Translations under genes and position numbers: made by a program
Notes under the pieces: model-generated
The model's input: only the letters and a program-made list of their open reading frames with translations
Told to the model about the DNA's origin: nothing
The model's database searches: none
From: UBA1926 sp036732005
GTDB taxonomy: Bacteria; Planctomycetota; Phycisphaerae; Phycisphaerales; UBA1924
Reading direction: 5' to 3'
DNA: 64,000 bases
Assembly: GCA_036732005.1 (NCBI GenBank)
Contig: DAINDF010000002.1
Location: forward strand, 124,001-188,000
Part shown: positions 32,915 to 41,205 of the stretch, piece by piece
How positions within the stretch are numbered: position 1 is the stretch's first letter
Layout of the letters: every line of letters begins with the position of its first letter

Positions 32915-34963
32915 ATGCACCGCGACGCGGGCCATCCCTTGGGCACGCTCAGACGCCCGCCCGTCGCGTGGGGGGCCTGGTTGTGCGCTCTTCTGGCGCT
33001 GATCGCCGCCGCGGGCGGGATCGGGGGGCCCCAGGGGCCGGGGCTTGCGCTCGTCGTGGTGCTGGAGAGCCTCATCCGCGCGGGCTGGCCCGCGGGCGTG
33101 TGCCTGCTGAGCGCATGGGGGCTGGGGCGGCTCGCGGGCCGGTGGGCCGGCGCGGCCCGGGCGGGGTTCGCCGTCGGGCTCGCGGCGCTGTTGACGGCCT
33201 TCTCGTGCCTCGGCGTGGCCGGCCTGCTCTCCACACCCGTCGTCTGGCTCGTCTGTCTTCCCGGGCTGGCGGGGGCGGGCTTGGCGTTGAGGCGTCGCCG
33301 GGCCCTCGCCGCGCCGCCCGGATGGCTCTGGGCGGGCCTGCCCGGGATCGCGCTGCTGCTGGTCGCCGCGTCGAACCCGCCCGGGGCGTTGTGGGCCAGC
33401 GAATACGGCGGATACGACACGCTCAGCTATCACCTGCAACTGCCCCAGGAGTGGCTCGCGTTCGGGCACACGCGGCCGCTGGAGCACAACATCTATTCGT
33501 ACTTGCCCGGGGCGCTTGAGGTCGGATTTGTCGCGCTCGCGCAGCTCGCGCCGCCCGGCGCCGACGGGCTGCTCGCGGGTGGTGGATGGCGGTTGCTCGG
33601 CGCCCAGTACCTCCACGCGGGGATCGCGGTGGGGGCGGCCGGGCTGATCGCGAGGCTCTGCGGGCGGCTCGCGGCGGCGTCCGGCGCCGGGAGGCTGGGG
33701 CGGCGGGTCGCGTCGGCGGTCGGGGGCGGGCTCGTGCTGGCGACGCCCTGGTCCGTCGTGGTCGGGTCGCTTGCCTACAACGAGATGGGGGTGCTCGCGA
33801 TCGGCGCCGGCGCGATGCTCGCCGCCGCCGGGCGGTCGAGCACGCCTGGCCTCCAGGCGGCACTCACAGGGGCACTGGTCGGCGTCGCGTGCTGCATCAA
33901 GCCGACGGCGTTGTTCTTTGTCGGCCTTCCGGCGGGTGTGCTGCTGCTGCGATTCCTTTCATGGCGGGTGTGGGGGCGTGCGGTGCTGATCGGGTCGATC
34001 GGGGGCGTGCTGGGCTTGGCGCCGTGGCTCGTGCGCAACGCCGCGGCTTGCGGCAACCCGGTCTTCCCGTTCGCCGCCGAGACGCTGGGGCGTGCGCACT
34101 GGACCGACGAGCAGGCGGCGCGCTGGTCGCGCGCGCACGCCGTGGAGGGCTCGCCCGCGCACCGGCTCCGGGTTGCGCTCTGGACGGATCCCGACGCCGA
34201 TCCGGGGGCGAACCCCGTGGCAAGGTGGCGCGGCGTGACCAACCCGCAGTGGGGGGCGCTGTTCCCGGCGGCGGCAGTGGCGGGCGGGGTGCTGCTGATC
34301 GGGGCGACGCGCCGGCGGATCGGGGTGGGCCTGCTTCTCGGCCTCGGCGGGCAACTCGGCGCGTGGATCGCGCTGACCCATATCCAGAGCCGGTTCCTGC
34401 TGCCATGTCTCCTGACCGCGGGCCCGTTGATCGCGGTGGCGGCGGGGTCGGTGCGCGCGCCTCGGGGTTTCGGGGCGGGCGTGGGCGTGCTGCTCTGCCT
34501 GGGGCAGGCCGCGCTGGCGTGGTCGATCTTCGCGGGCGAACGCGGGGGTCGGCCCAACGGGCTGTTGCTGGCGGGTCCCTCGGCGTTCCTGGGCGATCCC
34601 TACGACCCGGGGCTCGGGCGGGTTTCGCCGGTCGCGTTCGTGAACCACGAGTTGCCGGAGGGGGCGGTGGTGTGGCTGGTCGGCGGGGCCACACCCTTGT
34701 ACATCCGGCCCGAGACACGCTACGCGACCACCTGGGATGAGCCGACAGCACTCACGCTCGCGGAGGGGGGGGCTTCGGGCCGATCTGCGTATGTGATGGT
34801 CGATTTCTCCGAGTTGAGCCGGCAGGAAGCGAGCGGGTACCTGGATCCGCGGGTGACGCCCGGGCTGCTCGAACGGGTGCTTTCTTCGCTCGAGCCCGTT
34901 CGTGCCTGGCCGGAGTTGGGCGTTCGGCTCTACAGAGTCCCGCCGGCGGGGGCGACGCCTTGA
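32915..34963 (+). CDS. Polytopic membrane protein, GT-C glycosyltransferase-like
   Basis: 682 residues from the ATG at 32915; an ATG at 32888 would overlap the divergent fur start. About twelve to fourteen hydrophobic helices. The first large extracytoplasmic part includes GGYDTLSYHLQLPQEWLAFG near 163 and PLEHNIYSYLPGALEVGF; an acidic residue in this position (YDT) is typical of GT-C enzymes such as ArnT/PMT. The C-terminal 130 residues (DPYDPGLGRVSPVAFVNHEL and on) form a soluble domain like those in planctomycete proteins of this type. Likely uses a lipid-linked sugar; acceptor unknown. It overlaps the next gene by 4 bp. Confidence 0.6.
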   Translation: MHRDAGHPLGTLRRPPVAWGAWLCALLALIAAAGGIGGPQGPGLALVVVLESLIRAGWPAGVCLLSAWGLGRLAGRWAGAARAGFAVGLAALLTAFSCLGVAGLLSTPVVWLVCLPGLAGAGLALRRRRALAAPPGWLWAGLPGIALLLVAASNPPGALWASEYGGYDTLSYHLQLPQEWLAFGHTRPLEHNIYSYLPGALEVGFVALAQLAPPGADGLLAGGGWRLLGAQYLHAGIAVGAAGLIARLCGRLAAASGAGRLGRRVASAVGGGLVLATPWSVVVGSLAYNEMGVLAIGAGAMLAAAGRSSTPGLQAALTGALVGVACCIKPTALFFVGLPAGVLLLRFLSWRVWGRAVLIGSIGGVLGLAPWLVRNAAACGNPVFPFAAETLGRAHWTDEQAARWSRAHAVEGSPAHRLRVALWTDPDADPGANPVARWRGVTNPQWGALFPAAAVAGGVLLIGATRRRIGVGLLLGLGGQLGAWIALTHIQSRFLLPCLLTAGPLIAVAAGSVRAPRGFGAGVGVLLCLGQAALAWSIFAGERGGRPNGLLLAGPSAFLGDPYDPGLGRVSPVAFVNHELPEGAVVWLVGGATPLYIRPETRYATTWDEPTALTLAEGGASGRSAYVMVDFSELSRQEASGYLDPRVTPGLLERVLSSLEPVRAWPELGVRLYRVPPAGATP

Positions 34964-35979
34964 GCGGGCGGGGGCGATCACCGCTGGGGGTGGTGCTGCA
35001 ACTCGCCGGGTTTGCGGCGGGCATCGGCCTGTTGGTCTGGTGCGGGCTTGAGGCCTTCAAGCCCGAGAACCGGGCCCAACTCTCCCGGCTCGGCGAGGCG
35101 GGCGTGGGCGAGCTGTCGCTGCTGTTTGCGCTCTCGGTCGCGACGCTGGTGCTCAACGGCGTGATCTTCTGGGTCGTGCTGCTGCCGGAGCGCCGGATCG
35201 GTTTCTCCGCCATGCTCGCCACCAACGCGGTGGCGACGATGCTCTCGTATCTCCCGTTCAAACTGAGCGTGGTGCTCCGTGTGGCGATTCACAACCGCCG
35301 CGACGGCGTGCCGCTGCTCACGATCGCCGCGTGGTTCGGGGCGATGGCGGTGCTGGTGCTCACGACGCTCGGCCCGCTTGGCCTGGTCAGCCTCTGGCGG
35401 GGCCGCGTGGATTTGGTGTGGTGGATCTCGGGCGGCGCGGGCGTGTTGGTCGCCACCGGATCGGCGATCGGGGTCGCCGGGTGGTTCGCGGGGGTGCGGG
35501 GGTTGGGGCGTCTCCACCGCCTGGCCGACGCGACGCGGATCGGGCCGCTGGCCCGGTTCCTCCGCGGGGAGGCGTTCGCCCGGCTCCACGGGGTGTTCGC
35601 GATGCTCGCCCACGCGGGCGCGGCCTGGGGGGCGACGCTGCTTCGTGTGGCCGACCTCGCGTCGCAGACGGCGCGCTTCGTTGTGGCCGCTTCGATCCTC
35701 GGCGTACCGCTTTCCTGGGAGCAGGCGGTGCTCGTCTCGACGACCTATTTCCTGATCGGGATGCTCAGCCCGTTCGGCATGCTCGGGACGCGCGAGGCGG
35801 GGTCGGTCGGGCTGGCCGGGGCCCTCGGGCTGGGCGGGGGCGACGAGTCGCTGGTGGTCGTCATCCTCGCGGTGAGCGCGTCGGAGTCGCTGGTCAACCT
35901 GGTCGGGGCCGGGCTCGGGGTGGCGTTTCTCCGCCCGGACCGGATGCTGCGGGCCCTGGCGGCCCGCGGCAAGGCCTGA
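34960..35979 (+). CDS. Lysylphosphatidylglycerol synthetase-like membrane protein (UPF0104)
   Basis: 339 residues with a TTG start overlapping the upstream stop (TTGA). About eight membrane helices. Segments such as SVATLVLNGVIFWVVLLPERRIGFSAMLATNAVATML, LPFKLSVVLRVAIHNRRDGVPL and the late LIGMLSPFGMLGTREAGSVG resemble the AglD/UPF0104 (LPG synthetase membrane domain) family, which carries lipids or lipid-linked sugars. No soluble synthetase domain is attached. Cotranscription with the GT-C gene points to a shared lipid or glycan modification in the envelope. Confidence 0.65.
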   Translation: MSGRGRSPLGVVLQLAGFAAGIGLLVWCGLEAFKPENRAQLSRLGEAGVGELSLLFALSVATLVLNGVIFWVVLLPERRIGFSAMLATNAVATMLSYLPFKLSVVLRVAIHNRRDGVPLLTIAAWFGAMAVLVLTTLGPLGLVSLWRGRVDLVWWISGGAGVLVATGSAIGVAGWFAGVRGLGRLHRLADATRIGPLARFLRGEAFARLHGVFAMLAHAGAAWGATLLRVADLASQTARFVVAASILGVPLSWEQAVLVSTTYFLIGMLSPFGMLGTREAGSVGLAGALGLGGGDESLVVVILAVSASESLVNLVGAGLGVAFLRPDRMLRALAARGKA

Positions 35980-36000
35980 GCGGGGCTCTACCATCCGCCC

Positions 36001-37716
36001 ATGCGGCTCGCGCTCGCGCAGATCAACCCGACCGTCGGCGACATCCGGGGCAACGCCCTGCTCATCGAGCGGGGGATCGAAGCGGCGCGCCGGCGGGGCG
36101 TCGACGCGGTGGTCTTCCCGGAGCTGTGCCTGTGCGGCTATCCGCCCCGCGACTTGCTGCTGCACGAGGGCTTCGTGCAGGCCTGCGCGGCCGAGGCGGA
36201 GCGGATCGGGACGACGCTGACCTCGGGTCTGACGGTGGTGCTGGGGCTGCCGCTCCCGCTGGACAGGTCGGCGGGCGGCGCGGGGCGGCTTGCCAACAGC
36301 CTGGTGGTCTATCGCGACAATGAGCAGATCGCGTTCTACGACAAGCGGCTGCTGCCGACCTACGACATCTTCGACGAGGACCGGTACTTCGAGCCGGGCT
36401 CGTCGGCTGTGGTGATCGAGATCGCGGGCGAGCGAGTGGGGCTGGCGATCTGCGAGGACATGTGGAAGGGCGAGGACGCGGGGTTCAGTTCCGCCTACGC
36501 GGACGCGCCCGACCCGATCGCCGAGCTCGCCGGGGCCGGGGCCAGGACGGTGATCGTGCCCTCGGCGAGCCCGTTCGTGCTGGGCAAAGGGCGGCGGCAC
36601 CGGGAGATCCTGCGCAAGCACGCGACGCGGCACCGCATCACCGTGGGCTCGGTGAACCAGGTCGGGGGCAACGACGACCTGATCTTCGACGGGCACTCGG
36701 CGATCGTCGGGCCCGATGGGGCGCTGCTCGCGGCGGCGAAGGGGTGGGCCGAGCAGTTGCTCGTGCTCGACAGCGACGCGACGCGGATGGGCGAGGTCGA
36801 CGACCCGCTGCTTGCCGCGGAGGAGCACGCGCTGCTGTACGAGGCGCTGGTGCTGGGCGTGCGGGACTATTGCCGCAAGACCGGGTTCTCGAAGGCGGTC
36901 ATCGGGCTCTCTGGCGGGATCGACTCGGCGCTGACCGCGGTGATCGCGGCCCGGGCGCTGGGCGCGGGGAATGTCCTGGGCGTGGCGATGCCGGGGCGCT
37001 ACTCGAGCGGGCACGCGCTCGCCGACGCGGTCGACCTGGGCATAAGGCTCGGCGTGGCCGTGGCCGAGGCCCCGATCGGCCCGGCGCACGCCGCGATCGG
37101 CGGGACGCTCGACGGCGTGTTCGGGTCGATCGGCGAGCGCGGGCTGGGGCGGACTCTGCCGGACCTGACGGAGGAGAATCTCCAGAGTCGGCTCCGCGGC
37201 ACCATGATCATGGCGGTCAGCAACCGGACCGGCGCGATCGTCCTCACCACCGGCAACAAGAGCGAGCTCGCCGTGGGCTACTGCACGCTCTACGGCGACA
37301 TGAACGGCGGGCTGGCGGTGCTCAGCGATGTGCCCAAGACGCGCGTGTACGGGCTCTCGCGCTGGATCAACGAGAACCCGGGGCGGGCGGGCTTCGAGAC
37401 GCCGCCGATCCCGGAGAGCACGATCGCCAAGCCCCCCAGCGCCGAGCTGGCGCCCGATCAGAAGGACTCGGACTCGCTCCCGGCGTACGAGGTGCTCGAC
37501 GAGATCGTCGACCGGCATGTCGAGCGGCGGCAGACGGCGGCGCGGATCATCGCCGAGACCGGGTTCGACGGGCCGACCGTCCGTCGGATCTGCCGGCTCA
37601 TCGACCGCAACGAGTACAAGCGACGGCAGATGGCGACGGGGCTGAAGGTCACGACCGTCGCCTTCGGACCGGGGCGGCGGGTGCCGATCGCGCGCGGGTG
37701 GCACGAGAACGGGTAG
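36001..37716 (+). CDS. nadE: Glutamine-dependent NAD+ synthetase
   Basis: 571 residues in two domains. Residues 1-260 are a nitrilase-type amidase with the Glu-Lys-Cys triad in FPELCLCGYPPRD, DKRLLPTYDIFDEDRYFEPG and LAICEDMWKG. Residues 290-560 are the synthetase with the ATP loop GLSGGIDSAL near 304 and NKSELAVGYCTLYGDMNGGLA near 417. It converts deamido-NAD to NAD using glutamine ammonia, the last step of NAD synthesis. Length and domain order match the two-domain bacterial enzyme. It follows the UPF0104 gene by 21 bp, and a DCC protein gene converges on it. Confidence 0.95.
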   Translation: MRLALAQINPTVGDIRGNALLIERGIEAARRRGVDAVVFPELCLCGYPPRDLLLHEGFVQACAAEAERIGTTLTSGLTVVLGLPLPLDRSAGGAGRLANSLVVYRDNEQIAFYDKRLLPTYDIFDEDRYFEPGSSAVVIEIAGERVGLAICEDMWKGEDAGFSSAYADAPDPIAELAGAGARTVIVPSASPFVLGKGRRHREILRKHATRHRITVGSVNQVGGNDDLIFDGHSAIVGPDGALLAAAKGWAEQLLVLDSDATRMGEVDDPLLAAEEHALLYEALVLGVRDYCRKTGFSKAVIGLSGGIDSALTAVIAARALGAGNVLGVAMPGRYSSGHALADAVDLGIRLGVAVAEAPIGPAHAAIGGTLDGVFGSIGERGLGRTLPDLTEENLQSRLRGTMIMAVSNRTGAIVLTTGNKSELAVGYCTLYGDMNGGLAVLSDVPKTRVYGLSRWINENPGRAGFETPPIPESTIAKPPSAELAPDQKDSDSLPAYEVLDEIVDRHVERRQTAARIIAETGFDGPTVRRICRLIDRNEYKRRQMATGLKVTTVAFGPGRRVPIARGWHENG

Positions 37717-37742
37717 CGGGGGGCTCCCCCGTGTTGTCGGGG

Positions 37743-38132
37743 TCAGACCCGGCAGCGGTCGCCTACGCAGGGGTCGGCCCGGCCGGTGAGGCGGTAGCGG
37801 TTCCGCGCGAACCAGCGGTAGGCCGCGTCGAAGATCGGCCTGAGGACGGGCCAGCCCGTGGGGGCCCACAGCCAGCCCCAGCCGACCGCGTCGTACGCGC
37901 GGCGGAAGACCTCCATGCCGGTGATCAGACGCCCGTCGGGCAGGACGCCGTGGATCTTGCCCATGACCTCTTCGAAGGAGACCCCGAACGCGGCGGGGTC
38001 GAAGGCGGGGGCGGCGATGTCCACGGTGCGCAGCCGCCCGCGGCCCGCGTCGAGCCGCTCGAGGAGGCGGGCCTCGTGCCGGCAGAGCGGGCAGAGGCCG
38101 TCAACCAGGATCTGCATGGGGGCATCGGTCAT
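37743..38132 (-). CDS. DCC family protein (DUF393)
   Basis: 129 residues from the ATG at 38132. The DUF393 signature DGLCPLCRHEARLLERLDAGR near residue 11, with its CxxC, is followed by FDPAAFGVSFEEVMGKIHGVLPDG and GMEVFRRAYDAVGWGWLWAPTGWPVLRPI, a pattern of this predicted thiol-disulfide oxidoreductase family. The C-terminal CVGDRC is an extra cysteine pair. No substrate is known. It is divergent from the sheath-like gene, with starts about 90 bp apart. Confidence 0.85.
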   Translation of the reverse strand: MTDAPMQILVDGLCPLCRHEARLLERLDAGRGRLRTVDIAAPAFDPAAFGVSFEEVMGKIHGVLPDGRLITGMEVFRRAYDAVGWGWLWAPTGWPVLRPIFDAAYRWFARNRYRLTGRADPCVGDRCRV

Positions 38133-38224
38133 CTGGGGGTCATTTCGGCTTGAATGCCGGGCGGATTCGGCCCGGCGCGGGTTGGCTGTAGACTCAAGGC
38201 CGGCAAACTCGGAAAGGGGCGACC

Positions 38225-39667
38225 ATGTCACTGCATTTTTCGTTCGGGGACGGACGCCCAGGCGGGGGCGGGCGGGAGCGACCGGACGACGAACGGCCGT
38301 TCAGGATCCTGGTGATCGCCGACTTCTCGGGCCGGCAGAGCCGGGGGGTGGTCGAGCCGTTGGGCGGGCGGGTCCCGGTCCGGGTCGATCTGGACGCGCT
38401 GGACGACCTCCCGGGTCGGCTCGGGGCGACGGTCCGGCTCGCCGAGCAGCCCTCGGTCGAGATCCCGATCCGGTCGATCGACGACCTGCACCCGGACGCC
38501 ATCTATGACAAGGCGGCGGTGTTCGCGAAACTGCGGGATCTGCGCACGCGTGTCGGCGACCCGCGCCGGTTCGAGGAGGCGGCGGCGGAGGTGCGCGGGT
38601 GGGCCGCGGCGCCCTCGATGGAGATCGAGGCCAAGCCCGGCGGCGAGGCGACGGCCGAGTCGGAGTTCGCCGCGATGCTCGGCGGCGCGATCGGCAAGGC
38701 GCCGCCCAAGGCGCACGCGGACCTCGACGCGTTGATCCGCTCGATGATCGCGCCGTACATCGTGCCCGACCGCGACCCGCGACAGGATGAACTGATCGAA
38801 GCGGTCGAGGGGGCGATCGCGAAGGAGATGCGCGCGGTGCTGCACTGCCCGGCCTGGCAGGGCGTCGAGTCGGCGTGGCGTTCGCTGCAGACGCTCGTCA
38901 CCGGGCTCGAACTCGACGAGTCGCTCGAGCTGTTCGCGCTCGACGCGGGCGCGGGCGAGGTGCGCGCGCACGCGAGCGATCTTGAGCACGAGTTGGTCAC
39001 CCGCCCCGTGCAGACCTCGGGCGGCGTGCCCTGGGCGGTGATCGTGCACCTCCACGAGCACGGCGAGGACGACCTGCCGTCGCTGGGCATCCTCGCCGCG
39101 TTCGCGCACCGGGCGGGCGCCCCGCTGCTGACGGGCGTGGTGCCCGGACTTATCGGCGTCGACGGCGCCGAGGGCTTCGGGGGGGTGCTCGACCACACGA
39201 GGTGGGGGGTGCCCGCCGAGGCGTACGCCGATCTGCGCGACGCGCCGGGGGCCGAGGCGGTGTGTGTGTGCGTTCCGCGGGTGCTGGCGAGGCTGCCGTA
39301 CGGCCCGCGCACGGACGCGGTCGAACGCTTCGCGTTCGCGGAGGTCGAGTCGCCGCCGGCGCACGAGACGCTGCTCTGGTCGAGCGGGGCGACGCTGGTG
39401 GCGTTGCTGCTGGGGCGGGCGTTCACCGAGGCGGGGTGGTCCTTCGAGCCCGCGGGGGCGGGGAGCGTGGAGGACCTGCCCGTGCTCCCGCTCGACGGGG
39501 GGCGGGGGATGTACCCGTGCGCCGAGGCGTGGCTGAGCGACCGCGCGGCGGCGGCGCTGGCGGAGCGGGGGATCACGCCCCTTGTTTCGGTGCAGAACCG
39601 GGGCGAGGTGCGGATCGCCGGCATCCGGTCGCTCGCGGGCGGGGCGCTGGCGTGCCGGTGGGGGTGA
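38225..39667 (+). CDS. Single-chain TssB-TssC-like contractile sheath protein
   Basis: 480 residues. Residues about 24-110 resemble TssB/VipA: FRILVIADFSG at the start, then VEIPIRSIDDLHPDAIYDK. Residues 160-480 resemble TssC/VipB: a helical EGAIAKEMRAVLHCPAWQGVESAWRSLQTLV near 195 (compare the LHHPEFQ.LE.sWRGL motif), WAVIVHLHEH, then RVLARLPYGPRTDAVERFAF near 358 and HETLLWSSGATLVALLLGRAFTEAGW. In type VI systems and phage tails these form the contractile sheath; in most they are two proteins. No tssA, tssK, tssM, hcp or vgrG is visible. It ends exactly where the convergent bioY ends. Fold confident, function unknown. Confidence 0.75.
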   Translation: MSLHFSFGDGRPGGGGRERPDDERPFRILVIADFSGRQSRGVVEPLGGRVPVRVDLDALDDLPGRLGATVRLAEQPSVEIPIRSIDDLHPDAIYDKAAVFAKLRDLRTRVGDPRRFEEAAAEVRGWAAAPSMEIEAKPGGEATAESEFAAMLGGAIGKAPPKAHADLDALIRSMIAPYIVPDRDPRQDELIEAVEGAIAKEMRAVLHCPAWQGVESAWRSLQTLVTGLELDESLELFALDAGAGEVRAHASDLEHELVTRPVQTSGGVPWAVIVHLHEHGEDDLPSLGILAAFAHRAGAPLLTGVVPGLIGVDGAEGFGGVLDHTRWGVPAEAYADLRDAPGAEAVCVCVPRVLARLPYGPRTDAVERFAFAEVESPPAHETLLWSSGATLVALLLGRAFTEAGWSFEPAGAGSVEDLPVLPLDGGRGMYPCAEAWLSDRAAAALAERGITPLVSVQNRGEVRIAGIRSLAGGALACRWG

Positions 39668-40315
39668 TCACCAAATCCGCCTGGCGGCCCAGGGGACGGC
39701 CCAGCGCCCGATGAGCACGGCGATCGCGGACTTGAGCAGCATCCCGGGGATGAAGACGACGAACCCGCCGTAGACCGCGTCGCCGAAAGAGATCGGGGAC
39801 GCGGCGGCGTCGAGCGTGCGCACAACGAAGAGCCATGGCACGCCGATCGAGAAGATGACCGCGTGCCCGGCGAGGACGGCGAGGACCAGGGCGCCCCAGC
39901 CGCGCACGGAGCCGTCGCGCCTCCGGACGATCGAGGCGATGACGGGCTGACAGAGGGCGAAGCCGACGAGGTAGCCCCCGGTCTGCCCGAGGATGGTGAG
40001 CACGCCGGCCTCGCCGTCGGAGAAGACGGGGACGCCGATCGCGCCGACGACGAGGTAGCCCAGCATCGCGAGGGTGCCGAAGCGGGGCCCGATGCAGAGC
40101 GCGGTGAGGAGGACCCAGAGCGTCTGGAGGGTCATCGGGACGCCGAAGGGCTTCATGGGGACGGCCAGCCAGGGCCAGAGGTGGGTCTGGCAGGTCAGGG
40201 CGGTCATGAGGGGGAAGAAGACGACGCCCGCGGCGCGGAGGAAGGGGACGACCGCGTCGTCGTCGCGTGCGGCATCGGGTGCGTGCGGTCTGGCTGCGGC
40301 CTCTCGTGAGGGCAT
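39668..40315 (-). CDS. bioY: Biotin transporter BioY
   Basis: 215 residues from the ATG at 40315; a longer open frame to 40414 is Pro/Arg-rich and unlikely. About six helices with the BioY features FGVPMTLQTLWVLLTALCIGPRFGTLAMLGYLVVGAIGVPVFSDG near 45-90 and GGYLVGFALCQPVIASIV. A late segment reads FVVFIPGMLLKSAIAVLIGRW, the usual BioY end. BioY is the substrate-binding S component of an energy-coupling transporter; no BioMN ATPase and T components are adjacent, so it may work alone or with a shared module. Its stop codon abuts that of the convergent sheath-like gene. Confidence 0.9.
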   Translation of the reverse strand: MPSREAAARPHAPDAARDDDAVVPFLRAAGVVFFPLMTALTCQTHLWPWLAVPMKPFGVPMTLQTLWVLLTALCIGPRFGTLAMLGYLVVGAIGVPVFSDGEAGVLTILGQTGGYLVGFALCQPVIASIVRRRDGSVRGWGALVLAVLAGHAVIFSIGVPWLFVVRTLDAAASPISFGDAVYGGFVVFIPGMLLKSAIAVLIGRWAVPWAARRIW

Positions 40316-40346
40316 GGGGGGAGTGTCCCGGGGCGGGATGCGGATG

Positions 40347-40715
40347 TCAAAGCGGGGCGGTCGGCGGGGGTGCGGGTCGGGGGCCGCCTCGTCCGGCGAT
40401 GGCGAGGGCGACACCGGCGAGGAAGGCGGGCAGCGCGAGGAGGAGGCGGGCGGAGGTGTTGTCGTAGTAGATCACGGCGTAGACCGAGGCGGCGATGAGG
40501 AGGATGCCGCCGAGGCGGGGGGTGGCGATGCCCAGGGCGATCAAGAGAACGAGGGGGAGGACGAAGCGGAAGAGCGGGATGGCGAGGGTGGCGGGGTCGA
40601 ACTCGGAGAGGATGGAAGCCCCGGCGAACCAGAGCCAGAAGCCGCCCCAGAGGAGGAGCAGGGCGGTGGCGGCGATACGGAGGAGGGTGCGTGGGTGGGG
40701 GTGGGGGTGGGGCAT
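40347..40715 (-). CDS. Small polytopic membrane protein of unknown function
   Basis: 122 residues from the ATG at 40715, chosen for the AAGGAG five bases upstream. About three to four helices: LLRIAATALLLLWGGFWLWF, PLFRFVLPLVLLIALG, LGGILLIAASVYAVIYY and LLALPAFLAGVALAIAG. The N-terminus is a HPHPHPHP stretch, which could bind metal but may be chance. I recognise only a general resemblance to DUF7670-type membrane proteins. A short inverted repeat lies in its leader, 14-27 bp before the start. Confidence 0.6.
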   Translation of the reverse strand: MPHPHPHPRTLLRIAATALLLLWGGFWLWFAGASILSEFDPATLAIPLFRFVLPLVLLIALGIATPRLGGILLIAASVYAVIYYDNTSARLLLALPAFLAGVALAIAGRGGPRPAPPPTAPL

Positions 40716-40728
40716 GGGGGCTCCTTGA

Positions 40729-40742
40729 TTAGTGAATACTAA
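40729..40742. promoter_or_regulatory. Inverted repeat, possible operator in the leader of the small membrane gene
   Basis: TTAGT and ACTAA arms with a 4-base spacer, in the very A+T-rich 14 bp just upstream of the AAGGAG ribosome site. In this G+C-rich context it stands out. A regulator bound here would block the start region. No regulator gene is adjacent. Confidence 0.35.
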
Positions 40743-41205
40743 CTGAGGGTTGGGAGGGCGATCAAGAGAATTTCGGGGGCGGGGTTTGATGCGGCTTGTG
40801 ATTGCTCGCTGCGCGTGCGCCGGCGGTTCCGCCACCCGCCGCGTCAGCGGCGCGTGGTGCGGATCGGACGCCGATCAGAGACGCACGACGCGCCCTCCGG
40901 GCGGGTCGTGGCACCACTTCCCGCGCGTCAACAAATCCAGATCAGTATGAGCCGCGGATGTGGGGTCTCGTGCGCGACGGCTGTGCTGCGGGGGCTACTG
41001 CCGGGAGGTGGGGGGCTGGGCAGAGCAAGGCGAGGTGGAGCACGGCCAGGATGGACGTGGCGCACGGAGGGGGGCAGGGCCGAGTGCCGCGTGGGAGGGG
41101 CTCGGTCTTCGCGGTTGTGCCCGACGCTGGGGACGCGGTTGATTGCCGGCCCGTCGCTGACGCTCGGGGCTCTTTCGGATGCCGAGGGCTGGGCGGCGGG
41201 AGTGG
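40743..41205. other. 463-bp stretch without a gene
   Basis: Between the small membrane gene (leftward, start at 40715) and the helicase stop (41206) there are only short open frames without ribosome sites or recognisable products. It includes a GATCGG-ACG-CCGATC hairpin near 40870 and, near 41149-41172, a GCCCG..CGGGGC palindrome similar to repeats I associate with planctomycetes. No T-rich terminator follows the helicase gene. Confidence 0.4.

Noticed and set aside
34978..37869. 963-codon minus-strand frame over the UPF0104 and nadE genes
   Set aside because: Both genes on the other strand are well supported, and the translation is low-complexity Arg/Pro/His.
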